Below, in pieces: positions 7,296 to 15,948 of a stretch of 34,883 nt of DNA (position 1 is its first letter; every line of letters starts with the position of its first letter). The translations under genes were made by a program, and so were the position numbers. The notes beneath the pieces are model-generated. The model had not been told where the DNA came from and did not search any database. It saw only the letters and a program-made list of their open reading frames with translations. Origin of the DNA: Planctomycetota bacterium (lineage in GTDB: Bacteria; Planctomycetota; UBA8108; UBA1146); contig JACETR010000025.1 in the NCBI GenBank assembly GCA_013911165.1, positions 1 through 34,883 on the forward strand. The letters run 5' to 3'.

Positions 7296-8732
7296 TCAGC
7301 GAACCCTCGACCAGGTGGTTCCGCCGGCTCCATCCTCAATCTGGATACCCGACTCCAACAATCGGTCGCGTAATTGATCGGCCAGAGCCCAATCCTTGTC
7401 TTTGCGGGCCTGCTCCCGTTCATCGATCCAACCCCGCTGTTCTTCCGATAAATCATCCCCCCCGGAAGATTCCCCGACAAAGATGACCCCCAGAATCTCG
7501 TCGCAGTGACGCAAAAATTCGAGAGCAGAGGCCGCATCCGCCCCCACCGGTTCTTCCCGACCCAAAGCCCTCACGGTTTCATGAAGAACTCCGAGAGCTC
7601 CGGAAACATTGAGATCATCATCAATACAGGCATCAAAAGAATCCTGCGCAGACGTCAACTTTTGCTGCAAGCTTTCGGAAACATCGCCGGAGTCGGTCGC
7701 CTTCTCCTCCAGTTTCTCCCTGAGAGTCCGAATGCGCTGAATCGCCTTCGAATCCCCTTCGAGTCCCTGCAAGGTAAAGTTCATCGGTTGACGGTAATGG
7801 CTGTTGATCAGGCTGTAGCGAATTTCAAAACCCTGATACCCCTTCTCAAAGAGGTCATTGATGGTGAAAAAGTTGCCTTTGCTCTTCGACATCTTTTCAC
7901 CATCGACGAGCAGGTGTCGGGCATGGACCCAAACTTTTGCGAACTCCCCCACTCCTGATCCCACAGATTGTGCGATCTCGCATTCATGGTGCGGAAAGAT
8001 GTTGTCCTCACCACCGGTGTGGAGATCAAAGGTTCCACCCAAGTATTTGTGGCTCATCGCAGAGCATTCAATGTGCCATCCGGGAAACCCCCTGCCCCAG
8101 GGACTGTCCCACTGCATCAGGTGCTTTTCGTCGATTTTCCAAAGAGCGAAATCATGGGGAGATTCCTTTCTTTCATCGACAGCAATTCGTGAACCGGAAT
8201 CGAGATTATCCAGAGTGTTTCCTGAAAGGCAGCCGTATTGGTCAAAGGAGTGCACCCGGAAATAAACTCCGACCCCATCCACTTCGTAGGCATGGCCTCT
8301 TTCGATCAGCTGTCCGATCATTTCGATCATCTCGGGAATGTGATCCGTCGCACGCGGATATTCATGTGCCTTGCGCAGATGCAACTGCTCCGCATTTTCG
8401 TGGAAGACGTCTTCGTAGGTACGGGCGATCTCAAAGGGATCGAGCCCTTCTTCCCTGGCCTTCTTTTCGAGCTTGTCCTCACCGGAAGCGTCCGCCACAT
8501 CGTCGGTGGTCAGGTGTCCGACGTCGGTGATATTCATGATCTGGACCGTTTTGAATCCGCGCTGATCGAGTGCCCGTCGCAGAAGGTCAGCCATCAGAAA
8601 AGAACGAAAGTTGCCGATATGCGGATCGCTGTATACCGTTGGCCCGCAGTTGTACATGCGAGCCTCACCCGCATTAATCGGCTGAAACTCTTCCAATGCG
8701 TTCGCCATGGTGTTCCACAATTTGAGGGTCAT
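7296..8732 (-). CDS. cysS: Cysteinyl-tRNA synthetase
   Basis: Charges tRNA-Cys with cysteine in the cytoplasm. The 478-residue class I synthetase has the HIGH-type signature as HIGN at residues 38-41 (a common variant in this enzyme) and KMSKS at 280-284. Zinc ligands that discriminate cysteine are visible: C29 (NCGPTVY), C223 (WHIEC), H248 and E252 (PHHECE). The DALR-type helical domain and a short C-terminal anticodon-binding region follow. Its ATG overlaps the ispF stop (ATGA), so the two are translationally coupled. The stop codon lies in a small CGCTG-AAAA-CAGCG hairpin (7288-7301), possibly a weak 3'-end element before the tRNA cluster. Confidence 0.97.
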   Translation of the reverse strand: MTLKLWNTMANALEEFQPINAGEARMYNCGPTVYSDPHIGNFRSFLMADLLRRALDQRGFKTVQIMNITDVGHLTTDDVADASGEDKLEKKAREEGLDPFEIARTYEDVFHENAEQLHLRKAHEYPRATDHIPEMIEMIGQLIERGHAYEVDGVGVYFRVHSFDQYGCLSGNTLDNLDSGSRIAVDERKESPHDFALWKIDEKHLMQWDSPWGRGFPGWHIECSAMSHKYLGGTFDLHTGGEDNIFPHHECEIAQSVGSGVGEFAKVWVHARHLLVDGEKMSKSKGNFFTINDLFEKGYQGFEIRYSLINSHYRQPMNFTLQGLEGDSKAIQRIRTLREKLEEKATDSGDVSESLQQKLTSAQDSFDACIDDDLNVSGALGVLHETVRALGREEPVGADAASALEFLRHCDEILGVIFVGESSGGDDLSEEQRGWIDEREQARKDKDWALADQLRDRLLESGIQIEDGAGGTTWSRVR

Positions 8733-9259
8733 TTTTCTTCCGCTCTTTGCAATTGAACAACGGCCATCGTGTCGATGGCCCGGCCTTCTCCGACTGGCCC
8801 CAGACTTTCACCGGTCTTCGCCTTGAGCCCGACACAATCCACCGGGATCGAAAGCTGTCGAGCCAGGGATGCTTTCATCGCGTCCCGATGGTCCGCCAGT
8901 TTGGGTCGCTCGAGATGAATGACGACATCCACCTGAACCGGTTTCCAACCCTTTACAGCAGACCATTGGCATGCCCGCGCCACGATGATGGAGGAATCGA
9001 GATCCTTCCACTGTGGATCGTCGTCTGCAAACAGATCGCCGATATCAGTGCCACCCGCCGCACCGAGGATGGCATCTGCCACCGCATGAAGGACGGCATC
9101 TCCATCCGAGTGTGCGACAGCCCGCAACTCGCAGGGAATCTGAACCCCTGCAAGGATCAGACCCTCTCCGGGTTCCAATCGATGCCTGTCGGTGCCGATG
9201 CCGTATCGTTGGCTCAAGCCTGCAGGTTGTGCGGACGAGGATGGATCGATCTCTGTCAT
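8729..9259 (-). CDS. ispF: 2-C-methyl-D-erythritol 2,4-cyclodiphosphate synthase
   Basis: Catalyses cyclisation of CDP-ME 2-phosphate in the MEP isoprenoid pathway. The 176-residue product has the metal-binding GTDRHRL motif near residue 22 (family form DxH), the substrate loop AHSDGDAVLHAVADAILGAA followed by GTDIGDLF, and the C-terminal CVGLKAKTGESLGPVGEGRA signature. It is about 15 residues longer than typical because of a Ser/Pro-rich N-terminal tail. It is coupled to cysS by ATGA. The preceding pathway gene ispD lies about 1.9 kb upstream on the same strand, separated by the beta-barrel gene and a strong terminator. Confidence 0.95.
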   Translation of the reverse strand: MTEIDPSSSAQPAGLSQRYGIGTDRHRLEPGEGLILAGVQIPCELRAVAHSDGDAVLHAVADAILGAAGGTDIGDLFADDDPQWKDLDSSIIVARACQWSAVKGWKPVQVDVVIHLERPKLADHRDAMKASLARQLSIPVDCVGLKAKTGESLGPVGEGRAIDTMAVVQLQRAEEK

Positions 9260-9392
9260 GATTCTCCATTTGAAGATCTTTGGATGAACTCCGCTTCGTT
9301 GAAGCAGATTGTAGACCCTGAATCATCGGCGTGCGAGTTGTCCAACAGGGCTCCCCGAGTGAGATGAGGCGATTCGATCGAGCACCGTTCGT

Positions 9393-9434
9393 AAAAAAAG
9401 TCAGCCCCCCGGGGATTCCCCGGGGGGCTGACTT
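9393..9434 (-). terminator. Very strong rho-independent terminator
   Basis: A perfect 17-bp inverted repeat (left arm starting AAGTCAGCCCCCCGGGG, 9398-9434) with a 3-nt loop is followed on the minus strand by seven or more T residues (complement of the A-run at 9393-9399). It lies 46 nt after the stop of the beta-barrel gene and insulates ispF-cysS from it. On the plus strand the tail is only ACTTGTTCTTT, so termination in that direction would be weaker. Confidence 0.93.
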
Positions 9435-9479
9435 GTTCTTTATCATAGACGGAGTCCGCTGAATCGCTGACGAAATCGT

Positions 9480-10892
9480 CTAGAAGCGAACTTCCGAAGT
9501 CAACGAGAAGACTTCAATTCCGGAACCGACACCGAGAGCCTTGGCATTCTGCAAGGTTCCGGCGTTGAGGTGGAAGGTCAGGAAGTCGGTTGCACGGTAA
9601 GTGGCACGGACGTCGAACTCGTCACCCAGCTTTTTGCTGTTGTTGGAGGGGTTCGAGGCATTTCCACCGGCATTTGAGTTCAGGGTTGCGTAGGCAAAGG
9701 TGCCCTGGATCGACCACTCGGGAGAAAGGTTCATGCCACCCTTGATCTTGATCGCACGGTAGTTGGTATCCACGTCGAGACCGTAGTAAGAGTCTTCAAG
9801 AACGATCGTATCGTTGTTGAACTCGTAGGAAACGAAGTTCCCATTCGAGTTGTCGGTGGAATCACTGTCACCGGAGTAGTCCCAGAAGGAGACGTCGATC
9901 CACGGAGCAGCTTCTTCATCCATATCCGGAAGATCGTAGCGAACCCCGGCAAGGAAAGCATGGGCGTCCTGATCGATGGTTCCCGATCCGGTTCCCGATC
10001 CGTAATCACCATTCTGGATGTACATCTCACCGTAGAACTTGAGGCCGTCTGCACCCGAAACATGGGCACCACCACCCAGGGTGAAAAGATCAGATCCACC
10101 GTCATTCTTGGCATTGATCCAGGTGAAGGACATGCTGCCTTCGTAGTCACCGGTATTCAGCGGCATGTTGTAAACGAAACCAAACAGGGATTCGTCGTTC
10201 AGGGAGGAGAGGTCGAACATGAGAATGTCGACAGAGTTCTCTCCCAGATCGTAGTAGCCCACTGCTCCGGCTGGGTTCAGAGCATCGACCCGGCCCGCAG
10301 AACTGGACTGGGGCATGCCGGAGTCGAGAACTCCTGCACCGGGATTGTCGAATGCACTCTCGGAGTTTCCGAGACTGAGGAACATCGGATTTCCGTTACC
10401 GGCGAGGTCCAGAGTGTAGCGAACGACACCCAGATCGAGGTCAAGGTCAGGGTACATCGCCCCTTCCCAACTGATCTTGGCTTCCTGGATTCCCAGAGGA
10501 GGACGGCCATTACGAAGATTTTCCTGGGCATCGAAGGGAGTTCCCATACGAATGCTCGCATCGACGCCTTCCGAGACTTCGGCCTCAAGGTCGAGGTGGA
10601 AGATCGGATCGAAGAAAAATCCATCGCGGACGGCAGGGTCCCACGAACTGGCAAGAGGAGCAGCGGCACCGCCGGCACCGTCACCGAGTGCCGCATCTGC
10701 AAAGCTGGAACTGCGATCGACGAAACTCAGGGAGAGATCTCCGCTGATGGTCAGGCGCAGGGCACGCTTGGGCTTGACGTCTCCGCCGATGGAAGTCTGC
10801 GCATACACGGGAGTGGAAGAGACCAGCACTCCGCAGGCAGAAGCAATCAGAACTCCAAGAATGGCAGGAGTCCTTTTGAGAAGATTCAACAT
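9480..10892 (-). CDS. Predicted outer-membrane beta-barrel protein (porin-like)
   Basis: The 470-residue product begins MLNLLKRTPAILGVLIASAC and has a clear signal peptide ending near ...TPVYAQ (residue 31). The mature part alternates short hydrophobic/aromatic beta-strands with Asp/Gly/Asn/Ser-rich loops, for example LRLTISGDLSLSFVDRSS, GLKFYGEMYIQNGDYG and WSIQGTFAYATL. It ends in a strand closing with phenylalanine (FSLTSEVRF), the signal recognised by the BAM machinery. This suggests a barrel in the outer membrane, perhaps of the alginate-export or general porin kind; the specific family and substrate are not evident. The start at 10892 is preferred over a longer frame because it begins directly with the signal peptide and has AAGGGG upstream. 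A strong terminator follows. Confidence 0.75.
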   Translation of the reverse strand: MLNLLKRTPAILGVLIASACGVLVSSTPVYAQTSIGGDVKPKRALRLTISGDLSLSFVDRSSSFADAALGDGAGGAAAPLASSWDPAVRDGFFFDPIFHLDLEAEVSEGVDASIRMGTPFDAQENLRNGRPPLGIQEAKISWEGAMYPDLDLDLGVVRYTLDLAGNGNPMFLSLGNSESAFDNPGAGVLDSGMPQSSSAGRVDALNPAGAVGYYDLGENSVDILMFDLSSLNDESLFGFVYNMPLNTGDYEGSMSFTWINAKNDGGSDLFTLGGGAHVSGADGLKFYGEMYIQNGDYGSGTGSGTIDQDAHAFLAGVRYDLPDMDEEAAPWIDVSFWDYSGDSDSTDNSNGNFVSYEFNNDTIVLEDSYYGLDVDTNYRAIKIKGGMNLSPEWSIQGTFAYATLNSNAGGNASNPSNNSKKLGDEFDVRATYRATDFLTFHLNAGTLQNAKALGVGSGIEVFSLTSEVRF

Positions 10893-11136
10893 GGGGTCAT
10901 TCCCCTTCCCCGCAAATGCCGGGAGATCCCTCAGGAGCCCCCCGCTGTTTTTGAACGACGTGGATGAAAACGCAGCCACCCGCATCGGGACAGGATGTTT
11001 CGAAACTCGAAAATCTCAGGCTGCGCAATCGCAACAATGAGGAGTCTGAGCAAAATGGACCCCGAGGTCAAGGAGAAGAGAAGACCGGAAATGATTCATA
11101 CCGCCTTCAGGCCCCCAAAATGACCCAAGTCAGTAC

Positions 11137-11829
11137 TCAGGAGGGACGGGAATCCAGAAGCAATTGAGCCAGATGAAGATCTGCCGGGGTGGTAATTTTG
11201 AGGTTCAGGTGCCCCGCCTGAACAAACTGGACCGATTGCCCGGCTGCGACCACGCACTCGACCTCGTCCGTCTTGCCCCCTGCATTATTCCGGAGCGCCT
11301 CCGACAACCCTGAATATCGAAAGATCTGTGGAGTCTGTGCGCGCCACAGGTGATCCCTGTCGACGAAACCGTCCCAGGAAGCCTGATCATCTCCACGGTG
11401 AAGGGTGTCCGTGACCGCTTCCGCGAGGAGAGCCGCTCCATTCTCGTGAGCCATTTCCAGGACACGCTGAAGATCCTGTGGGTGCAGGAGTGGACGGGCT
11501 CCGTCATGAATCGCCACCAGATCGTCCGGCCGAGCCATCTCCGCCAAAGTGGCCACACCGTTCTGGACGCTCTCCCGCCTGGTGGCTCCTCCAGCAACAA
11601 CCTGAAAGGGGAGTTCCCTGTCGAGGCCATTCCTCAACCACTCCCCGGCAACCTGCTGGTCTTCAGGGTGCACCACCAATACGCCGCCCAAACAGTCGGG
11701 ATGCTGACACACTGCAGAGACAGAATGGGAAACCAGCGACTTGCCGCTAAGTTCCACAGCCGCCTTTCTCATCTTTCTGCCCAGACGCGTTCCATCCCCC
11801 GCCGCAACCACTACCGCCCAATATTTCAT
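11137..11829 (-). CDS. ispD: 2-C-methyl-D-erythritol 4-phosphate cytidylyltransferase
   Basis: Transfers CMP from CTP to MEP, the third step of the MEP isoprenoid pathway. The 230-residue protein has the nucleotide-binding N-terminus VVVAAGDGTRLGRKMRK, the GGATRRESVQNGV motif near residue 80, the substrate loop VAIHDGARPLL, the later WRAQTPQIFR motif and KTDEVECVVAAGQ. Length and motif order are those of the family. Its ATG overlaps the dgt stop by one base (TGATG), so it is coupled to the dGTPase-like gene. About 245 nt without a gene lie between it and the beta-barrel gene. Confidence 0.95.
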   Translation of the reverse strand: MKYWAVVVAAGDGTRLGRKMRKAAVELSGKSLVSHSVSAVCQHPDCLGGVLVVHPEDQQVAGEWLRNGLDRELPFQVVAGGATRRESVQNGVATLAEMARPDDLVAIHDGARPLLHPQDLQRVLEMAHENGAALLAEAVTDTLHRGDDQASWDGFVDRDHLWRAQTPQIFRYSGLSEALRNNAGGKTDEVECVVAAGQSVQFVQAGHLNLKITTPADLHLAQLLLDSRPS

Positions 11830-13022
11830 CAGGAGATTCTCCCGGGGTCACTGCTGTTCGGAAGGAACAGGCGTTCATACTCTTTGGCACAATAACGATC
11901 GGTCATTCCGGCAATGTAGTCACAGACCGCACGTTCACGACCCAGCTCTGCACAGCGGGCCAAATGCTCCGGAGGCAACTGGGCCGGTTCACGCACAAAC
12001 TCTTCAAAAAGTGCCGCTACCATTCGACGACCCTTCTGAGACATGCGCACGCAAAAAGGATCGCGATAGAGTTTCTCCTGAAGAAATCCCTGAAGTTGGG
12101 CCTTGTCCGCAGACATTGCCGTGGAGAAACCGATCAGGTTCCCGTCGTGTTGGCGAACCGATTCAACATCCCCGACAACATTCTTTTGCAGACGTTCACG
12201 ACTGGTCAGGACCAGATCATTGACCTGCTGGGAAATCACCGCCGAGACACAGCGAGCGATCAATGCACGACTAGAGATACCAGAACCGTGCAGGGCATTG
12301 ACCCTCTCCATCGCCCGACGAAACAGATCGATCTCTGACAACTCTCTGAGATCCAGCACTCCTGATCGCAAGCCGTCATCCAGGTCGTGACTGTCGTAAG
12401 CGAGAGAATCTCCGATATCCGCCAACTGCGCTTCCAATGTGGGAGGCTTGCCAGGCAGGAATTGATCCAGCTCAGGTTCATCAAAACGTCCGTAGTGCTT
12501 GACGATGGATTCACGCACTTCCCAGGAGAGATTGAGCCCCGGGAAAGCGGGATATCTGGATTCGAGAAGATCGACAACCCTCAGGGCATGTCGATTGTGA
12601 TTGAAGCCCCCATGATTCGACATCAACTGGGCAAGTTCGCGTTCACCCGCATGTCCAAAGGGCGGGTGGCCGACATCGTGAACGAGAGCAATCGTCTCGA
12701 CCAGATCTTCATTGAGGCCGAGTCGACGGGCGACGGCTCTCGAAACCTGAGCGACCTCGAGGGTATGGGTCAGACGTGTTCGGTAATGATCCCCCTGGTG
12801 ATTGGCAAAGACCTGAGTCTTGTACTCAAGTCGACGAAAAGCCGTGCAGTGAATGACGCGATCCCTGTCGTGCTGATAAATCGTCCGGTACTCGTCTGCT
12901 TCCTCAGGATGCTGACGCCCCCTGCTGTCACTGCTGAACATGGCGTAGGGTGCAAGCAGGCTTTTTTCCAGTTCTTCTGACCTGACCCTGCCCGAAGCCC
13001 TCGCCGCGCTTTCCTCATTCAA
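11829..13022 (-). CDS. dgt: dGTP triphosphohydrolase-like HD-domain protein
   Basis: Probable deoxyguanosinetriphosphate triphosphohydrolase-like enzyme, cleaving dNTPs to nucleoside and triphosphate. The 397-residue product has the HD-domain metal motif: H86 in RLTHTLEVAQVSRAVARRLG, H115-D116 in LVHDVGHPPFGHAGE, and a later Asp in DIGDSLAYDSHDLDD. The N-terminal RDRVIHCTAFRRLEYKTQVF motif is typical of the Dgt family. The only in-frame start giving a complete domain is a TTG at 13022, which overlaps the upstream lipoprotein stop as TTGA and has AAGGGG about 9 nt upstream. The nucleotide specificity cannot be read from sequence. Confidence 0.88.
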   Translation of the reverse strand: MNEESAARASGRVRSEELEKSLLAPYAMFSSDSRGRQHPEEADEYRTIYQHDRDRVIHCTAFRRLEYKTQVFANHQGDHYRTRLTHTLEVAQVSRAVARRLGLNEDLVETIALVHDVGHPPFGHAGERELAQLMSNHGGFNHNRHALRVVDLLESRYPAFPGLNLSWEVRESIVKHYGRFDEPELDQFLPGKPPTLEAQLADIGDSLAYDSHDLDDGLRSGVLDLRELSEIDLFRRAMERVNALHGSGISSRALIARCVSAVISQQVNDLVLTSRERLQKNVVGDVESVRQHDGNLIGFSTAMSADKAQLQGFLQEKLYRDPFCVRMSQKGRRMVAALFEEFVREPAQLPPEHLARCAELGRERAVCDYIAGMTDRYCAKEYERLFLPNSSDPGRIS

Positions 13023-13411
13023 TCTCTCGCCCCTTTCGAAGGCCGTTGCTCGACCCTGCGAATTCCAGGCTGGCCCACAGGGCAGCGTACTTCAACACCC
13101 TTGGACAACCTGACATCAACCAGTGAAGGATTGAGCCCTTCCAGAACCGAGATCGCAAAACCGGTACGATGGGCCACATCCTCCAGAGTCTCTCCCCTGA
13201 GGCTGATGACCTTGGTGGTCCGGGGCTGCAGTGGAATCACAGATCCCTGCGAGTTTTCTGCATCCCTTTTTGGGGAAGAACCGGAACAACCGACACAGAG
13301 AATCAACGATATCCACAGAATCAAACCGACTCCCGAACTTCGCCCACCAACTTTGAGGGACGGAGTTCGAGAACCCTTTGCGGTCGAAATCCGGCAATGA
13401 TCTGTCAACAT
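13019..13411 (-). CDS. Putative LysM-domain lipoprotein
   Basis: A 130-residue protein with a long basic N-terminal region, a hydrophobic segment (about residues 28-41) and a cysteine at 42 in CVGCSGSS, an imperfect lipobox. A Ser/Asp-rich linker follows, then a LysM-like module at about residues 66-112 (TKVISLRGETLEDVAHRTG, then ISVLEGLNPSL). LysM modules bind peptidoglycan or chitin-like sugars, so a cell-envelope location is likely. The ATG at 13411 is chosen because AGGAG lies just upstream and because it begins a signal sequence; the spacing is short (3 nt) and a TTG one codon later is possible. It is coupled to dgt. Function beyond envelope attachment is unknown. Confidence 0.65.
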   Translation of the reverse strand: MLTDHCRISTAKGSRTPSLKVGGRSSGVGLILWISLILCVGCSGSSPKRDAENSQGSVIPLQPRTTKVISLRGETLEDVAHRTGFAISVLEGLNPSLVDVRLSKGVEVRCPVGQPGIRRVEQRPSKGARD

Positions 13412-13484
13412 ACACTCCTGAAGGCTGGTCGCGGCGACTTTGATCCCCCAGACTGAGAACAGTTGTTCAGTCGAGGAGATTCCC

Positions 13485-14828
13485 GTGAAGTCGATTCTGA
13501 CGACTGGACTGCATGACATTGTAGCAGACTCCCACTCTGGATTCATGAAGAGGGCCACAGAACCGATGCGAATCGCAGCTGATTACCTGTTCACCGGTGG
13601 AGAGAATCCCTCTCCGGGAAGATTGGTGATCGAGAATGGAAGCATCGCAGAGATCCTTCCTCCCGGAGAAAGCGACCTCGATCTGGGGGCGGTGATCCTG
13701 AGCAGCGGGCTGGTGAACTCCCATGTCCATCTCGACCTGAGCCTGGAACGGGATTCCGACACGATTCCCGGCAGTTTTGAGGATTGGCTGAAAGGGGTCG
13801 TCGAAGCGCGCAGAGAACTCGGTGACAGGGGATTGGTCGAAGCAGCCGTCACGGGAATCGAAGAGTCCCTGAGCAACGGTACTACTGCAGTCTTTGATAT
13901 CGATCCCCGTGGGCACTCCTGTGAAGCATTCCGGGATTCCGACCTCAAAAGGGTTCTCTTCAGGGAAGTGATTTCACTGCAAGCAGAGTTTTCTACAGAT
14001 CAAACCCCCGCGGCAATCATCGACGATTTCGTGGGTGAAACTTCTGATCCCTCCAGGGAACTTCGTGCACTCTCCCCCCATTCGCCCTACACGGTGCACC
14101 CCGACGTAATGACAGAGCTCATGAAATGTTGCGAGGAGAAAAAACTCCTCTGGGCAACCCATGTCGCAGAAGCGGAGTGGGAACAGGAATTGTTGACGGA
14201 AGGGACCGGTCCCGGAGCAGAGTTCCTCAAGAAGTTTGGCGCGGATCCCGTTGATTGGAACCTGGGCAACAGTTGGATCACCGATCTCGATGCCAAAGGC
14301 GCTCTCTCTTCTTCCGGACTGATCATCCACGGTAATCACTGCTCTGAAGATGAGTTCCGGCAAATCGCAGCGAACAATCTGGCACTGGTCTGGTGTCCAT
14401 CTTCCCACGACTACTTCCGTCGCCCTGCCCATCCCGCACCAGAGGCCATCGAAATGGGTGTGGAAGTGTTGCTCGGAACTGACGGTCGCCTTTCTGCAGG
14501 CCATCTCTCCATGCTGGAAGAAATGAGAAGCGCACGAACAGCCGCGCCACAAATCTCAGCAGTGGACTTGTGGCGTATGGTGACGATTCACCCCCGATCC
14601 TGGCTGGCCCGAAACGGCCATCGCTCATTCTTGGGAAGTGGTCGTTTACAACCGGGAGACCCTGCCGATCTGGTAGCGGTGTCCATTCCAAGCCACAGCG
14701 ATGCCAATGAATCACCCCTTGAAGCGGCTCTTCAGGGTTCCGTGCAGGCATGCTGGATCGATGGAAGAGTGATCAACTCCAGTGCCCCAGACTCCAGTTT
14801 CGACTCTGGCAGAGAAGAGGACCGTTGA
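13485..14828 (+). CDS. Amidohydrolase-family protein, possibly aminodeoxyfutalosine deaminase (MqnX-like)
   Basis: A metal-dependent hydrolase of the amidohydrolase superfamily, about 447 residues. The metal-binding HxH is in GLVNSHVHLDLS (near residue 80), followed by FEDWLKGVVEARREL, ALSPHSPYTVHP, the third His in THVAEAEWE, a His in IIHGNHCSEDE and the catalytic Asp in LLGTDGRLSAGHLSMLEEMR. The F..WL...V..R and SPHSPY pattern recalls aminodeoxyfutalosine deaminases of the futalosine menaquinone route, which would fit the menG, ubiX and ubiA genes 4 kb downstream; this is inference. The GTG at 13485 is chosen for its strong GAGGAG site 6 nt upstream; an ATG at 13566 starting MRIAADYLFTGG is the main alternative. 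It is coupled to tatD. Confidence 0.8.
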   Translation: MKSILTTGLHDIVADSHSGFMKRATEPMRIAADYLFTGGENPSPGRLVIENGSIAEILPPGESDLDLGAVILSSGLVNSHVHLDLSLERDSDTIPGSFEDWLKGVVEARRELGDRGLVEAAVTGIEESLSNGTTAVFDIDPRGHSCEAFRDSDLKRVLFREVISLQAEFSTDQTPAAIIDDFVGETSDPSRELRALSPHSPYTVHPDVMTELMKCCEEKKLLWATHVAEAEWEQELLTEGTGPGAEFLKKFGADPVDWNLGNSWITDLDAKGALSSSGLIIHGNHCSEDEFRQIAANNLALVWCPSSHDYFRRPAHPAPEAIEMGVEVLLGTDGRLSAGHLSMLEEMRSARTAAPQISAVDLWRMVTIHPRSWLARNGHRSFLGSGRLQPGDPADLVAVSIPSHSDANESPLEAALQGSVQACWIDGRVINSSAPDSSFDSGREEDR

Positions 14829-15622
14829 AGATTCCCGCGATCGACAGCCACGCTCATTTGTACTTTGACCGTTTTGATGAGGATCGCCAGGAAGTGATCT
14901 CGAAAGCGAAAGATTCGGGGTTTGTTGGAATCATCAACATTGGGATCGACCTTGAAACCAGTCACAAGGTCATTCAACTCGCCAGGGAATACCCCGGATT
15001 CTGCCACGCCGCGATCGGCCTGCATCCGACCCACTCCCAGCTCGAAGAAGAGGAATATCTGGAAACCCTTTCCGGAATCGAATCCCTCTTTGAGGAGAAC
15101 AGGGAGCACGTCGTTGCCATCGGGGAAATCGGCCTCGACTACTACTGGAAAGACGTCTCTCCTGAAGTTCAGGACCGCGCGTTTCGTGACCAATTAAAGT
15201 TGGCTCGCAAGCTCAATCTTCCGGTGGTGATTCATTGCCGCGAAGCCTGGTCAGACACTCTCGATGTCATCGAACAGGCTGGCAGCGACGTGATCGGAGT
15301 CTTTCACTGTTTCGGAGGCACGGTAGAGGAAGCCCGACGTGCTCTGGAGTTGGGCTGGTACATCAGTTTTGCAGGAAATGTGACTTATCCCAAAGCGGAA
15401 GACCTCAGGGAAGCAGCGAAGATCGTGCCAGCGGATCGATTGCTCTTGGAAACAGACAGTCCCTTTTTGGCACCTCAACAGGTACGGGGGAAAAGAAACG
15501 AACCCGTTTTTGCTCTGCATACCGCAGAGACTCTGGGGAAAGTCAGGGGACAGGGGCTGAGGGAGCTGCTCGAAGGAACGACTGAGAACTGTCGCAGGTT
15601 GTTCCGACTGACCCGCTCCTGA
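14825..15622 (+). CDS. tatD: TatD-family metal-dependent DNase
   Basis: TatD proteins are TIM-barrel metallonucleases with 3'-5' exonuclease activity, linked to DNA repair and quality control. The 265-residue product has all signature positions: HxH at residues 9-11 (AIDSHAHLYF), AAIGLHPTHS, the metal Glu in AIGEIGLDYYW, His in VVIHCREAW, His in GVFHCFGG and the catalytic Asp in LLLETDSPFLAPQ. The supported start is the TTG at 14825, which overlaps the amidohydrolase stop (TTGA) and has AGAGGA just upstream; a longer reading starting further upstream has no family support. The gene ends 17 nt before a convergent small gene. Confidence 0.93.
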   Translation: MKIPAIDSHAHLYFDRFDEDRQEVISKAKDSGFVGIINIGIDLETSHKVIQLAREYPGFCHAAIGLHPTHSQLEEEEYLETLSGIESLFEENREHVVAIGEIGLDYYWKDVSPEVQDRAFRDQLKLARKLNLPVVIHCREAWSDTLDVIEQAGSDVIGVFHCFGGTVEEARRALELGWYISFAGNVTYPKAEDLREAAKIVPADRLLLETDSPFLAPQQVRGKRNEPVFALHTAETLGKVRGQGLRELLEGTTENCRRLFRLTRS

Positions 15623-15639
15623 TTCACCCGTTCAGTGGA

Positions 15640-15882
15640 TTAGAGCATCTTTGGCGGGTTGCAGACATGATCAGCAAAGGTTGCTTTTTTCAGGTCCTCT
15701 GCGGACTGGATCACCTTTGCACGAATCAACTCCGCTCCCTGGGAAAACTCACTTGCCGCACGCCCGGAAATCGAACGGGCATTCTCCATCAGGGGATCGA
15801 TGACATTTTGACGCAGCGGGTTTTCCGGCTGGGTATTCTCGGACTTCTCCATGGAGGAATGGTCGGGGGTCTGGGTATTCAT
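15640..15882 (-). CDS. Small protein of unknown function
   Basis: An 80-residue protein starting MNTQTPDHSSMEKSENT. The N-terminal third is polar and probably disordered; residues 30-70 look like one amphipathic helix (RAASEFSQGAELIRAKVIQ, then SAEDLKKATFADHV). There is no signal peptide, membrane segment or cysteine pair. The ATG at 15882 has GAGG 8 nt upstream, which supports a real gene; a TTG two codons earlier is less likely. It lies convergent to tatD and downstream of murQ. I do not recognise a family. Confidence 0.5.
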   Translation of the reverse strand: MNTQTPDHSSMEKSENTQPENPLRQNVIDPLMENARSISGRAASEFSQGAELIRAKVIQSAEDLKKATFADHVCNPPKML

Positions 15883-15948
15883 AATCAAAACCTCATCTTC
15901 ATCTTCTGTGGACAGGGCCAGCGGCTTGATCTGCCCAAGGTGTGAAAA

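Noticed and set aside
9960..10967. A 335-codon open frame on the plus strand
   Set aside because: Antisense to the beta-barrel gene, which has a signal peptide, barrel pattern, ribosome binding site and terminator.
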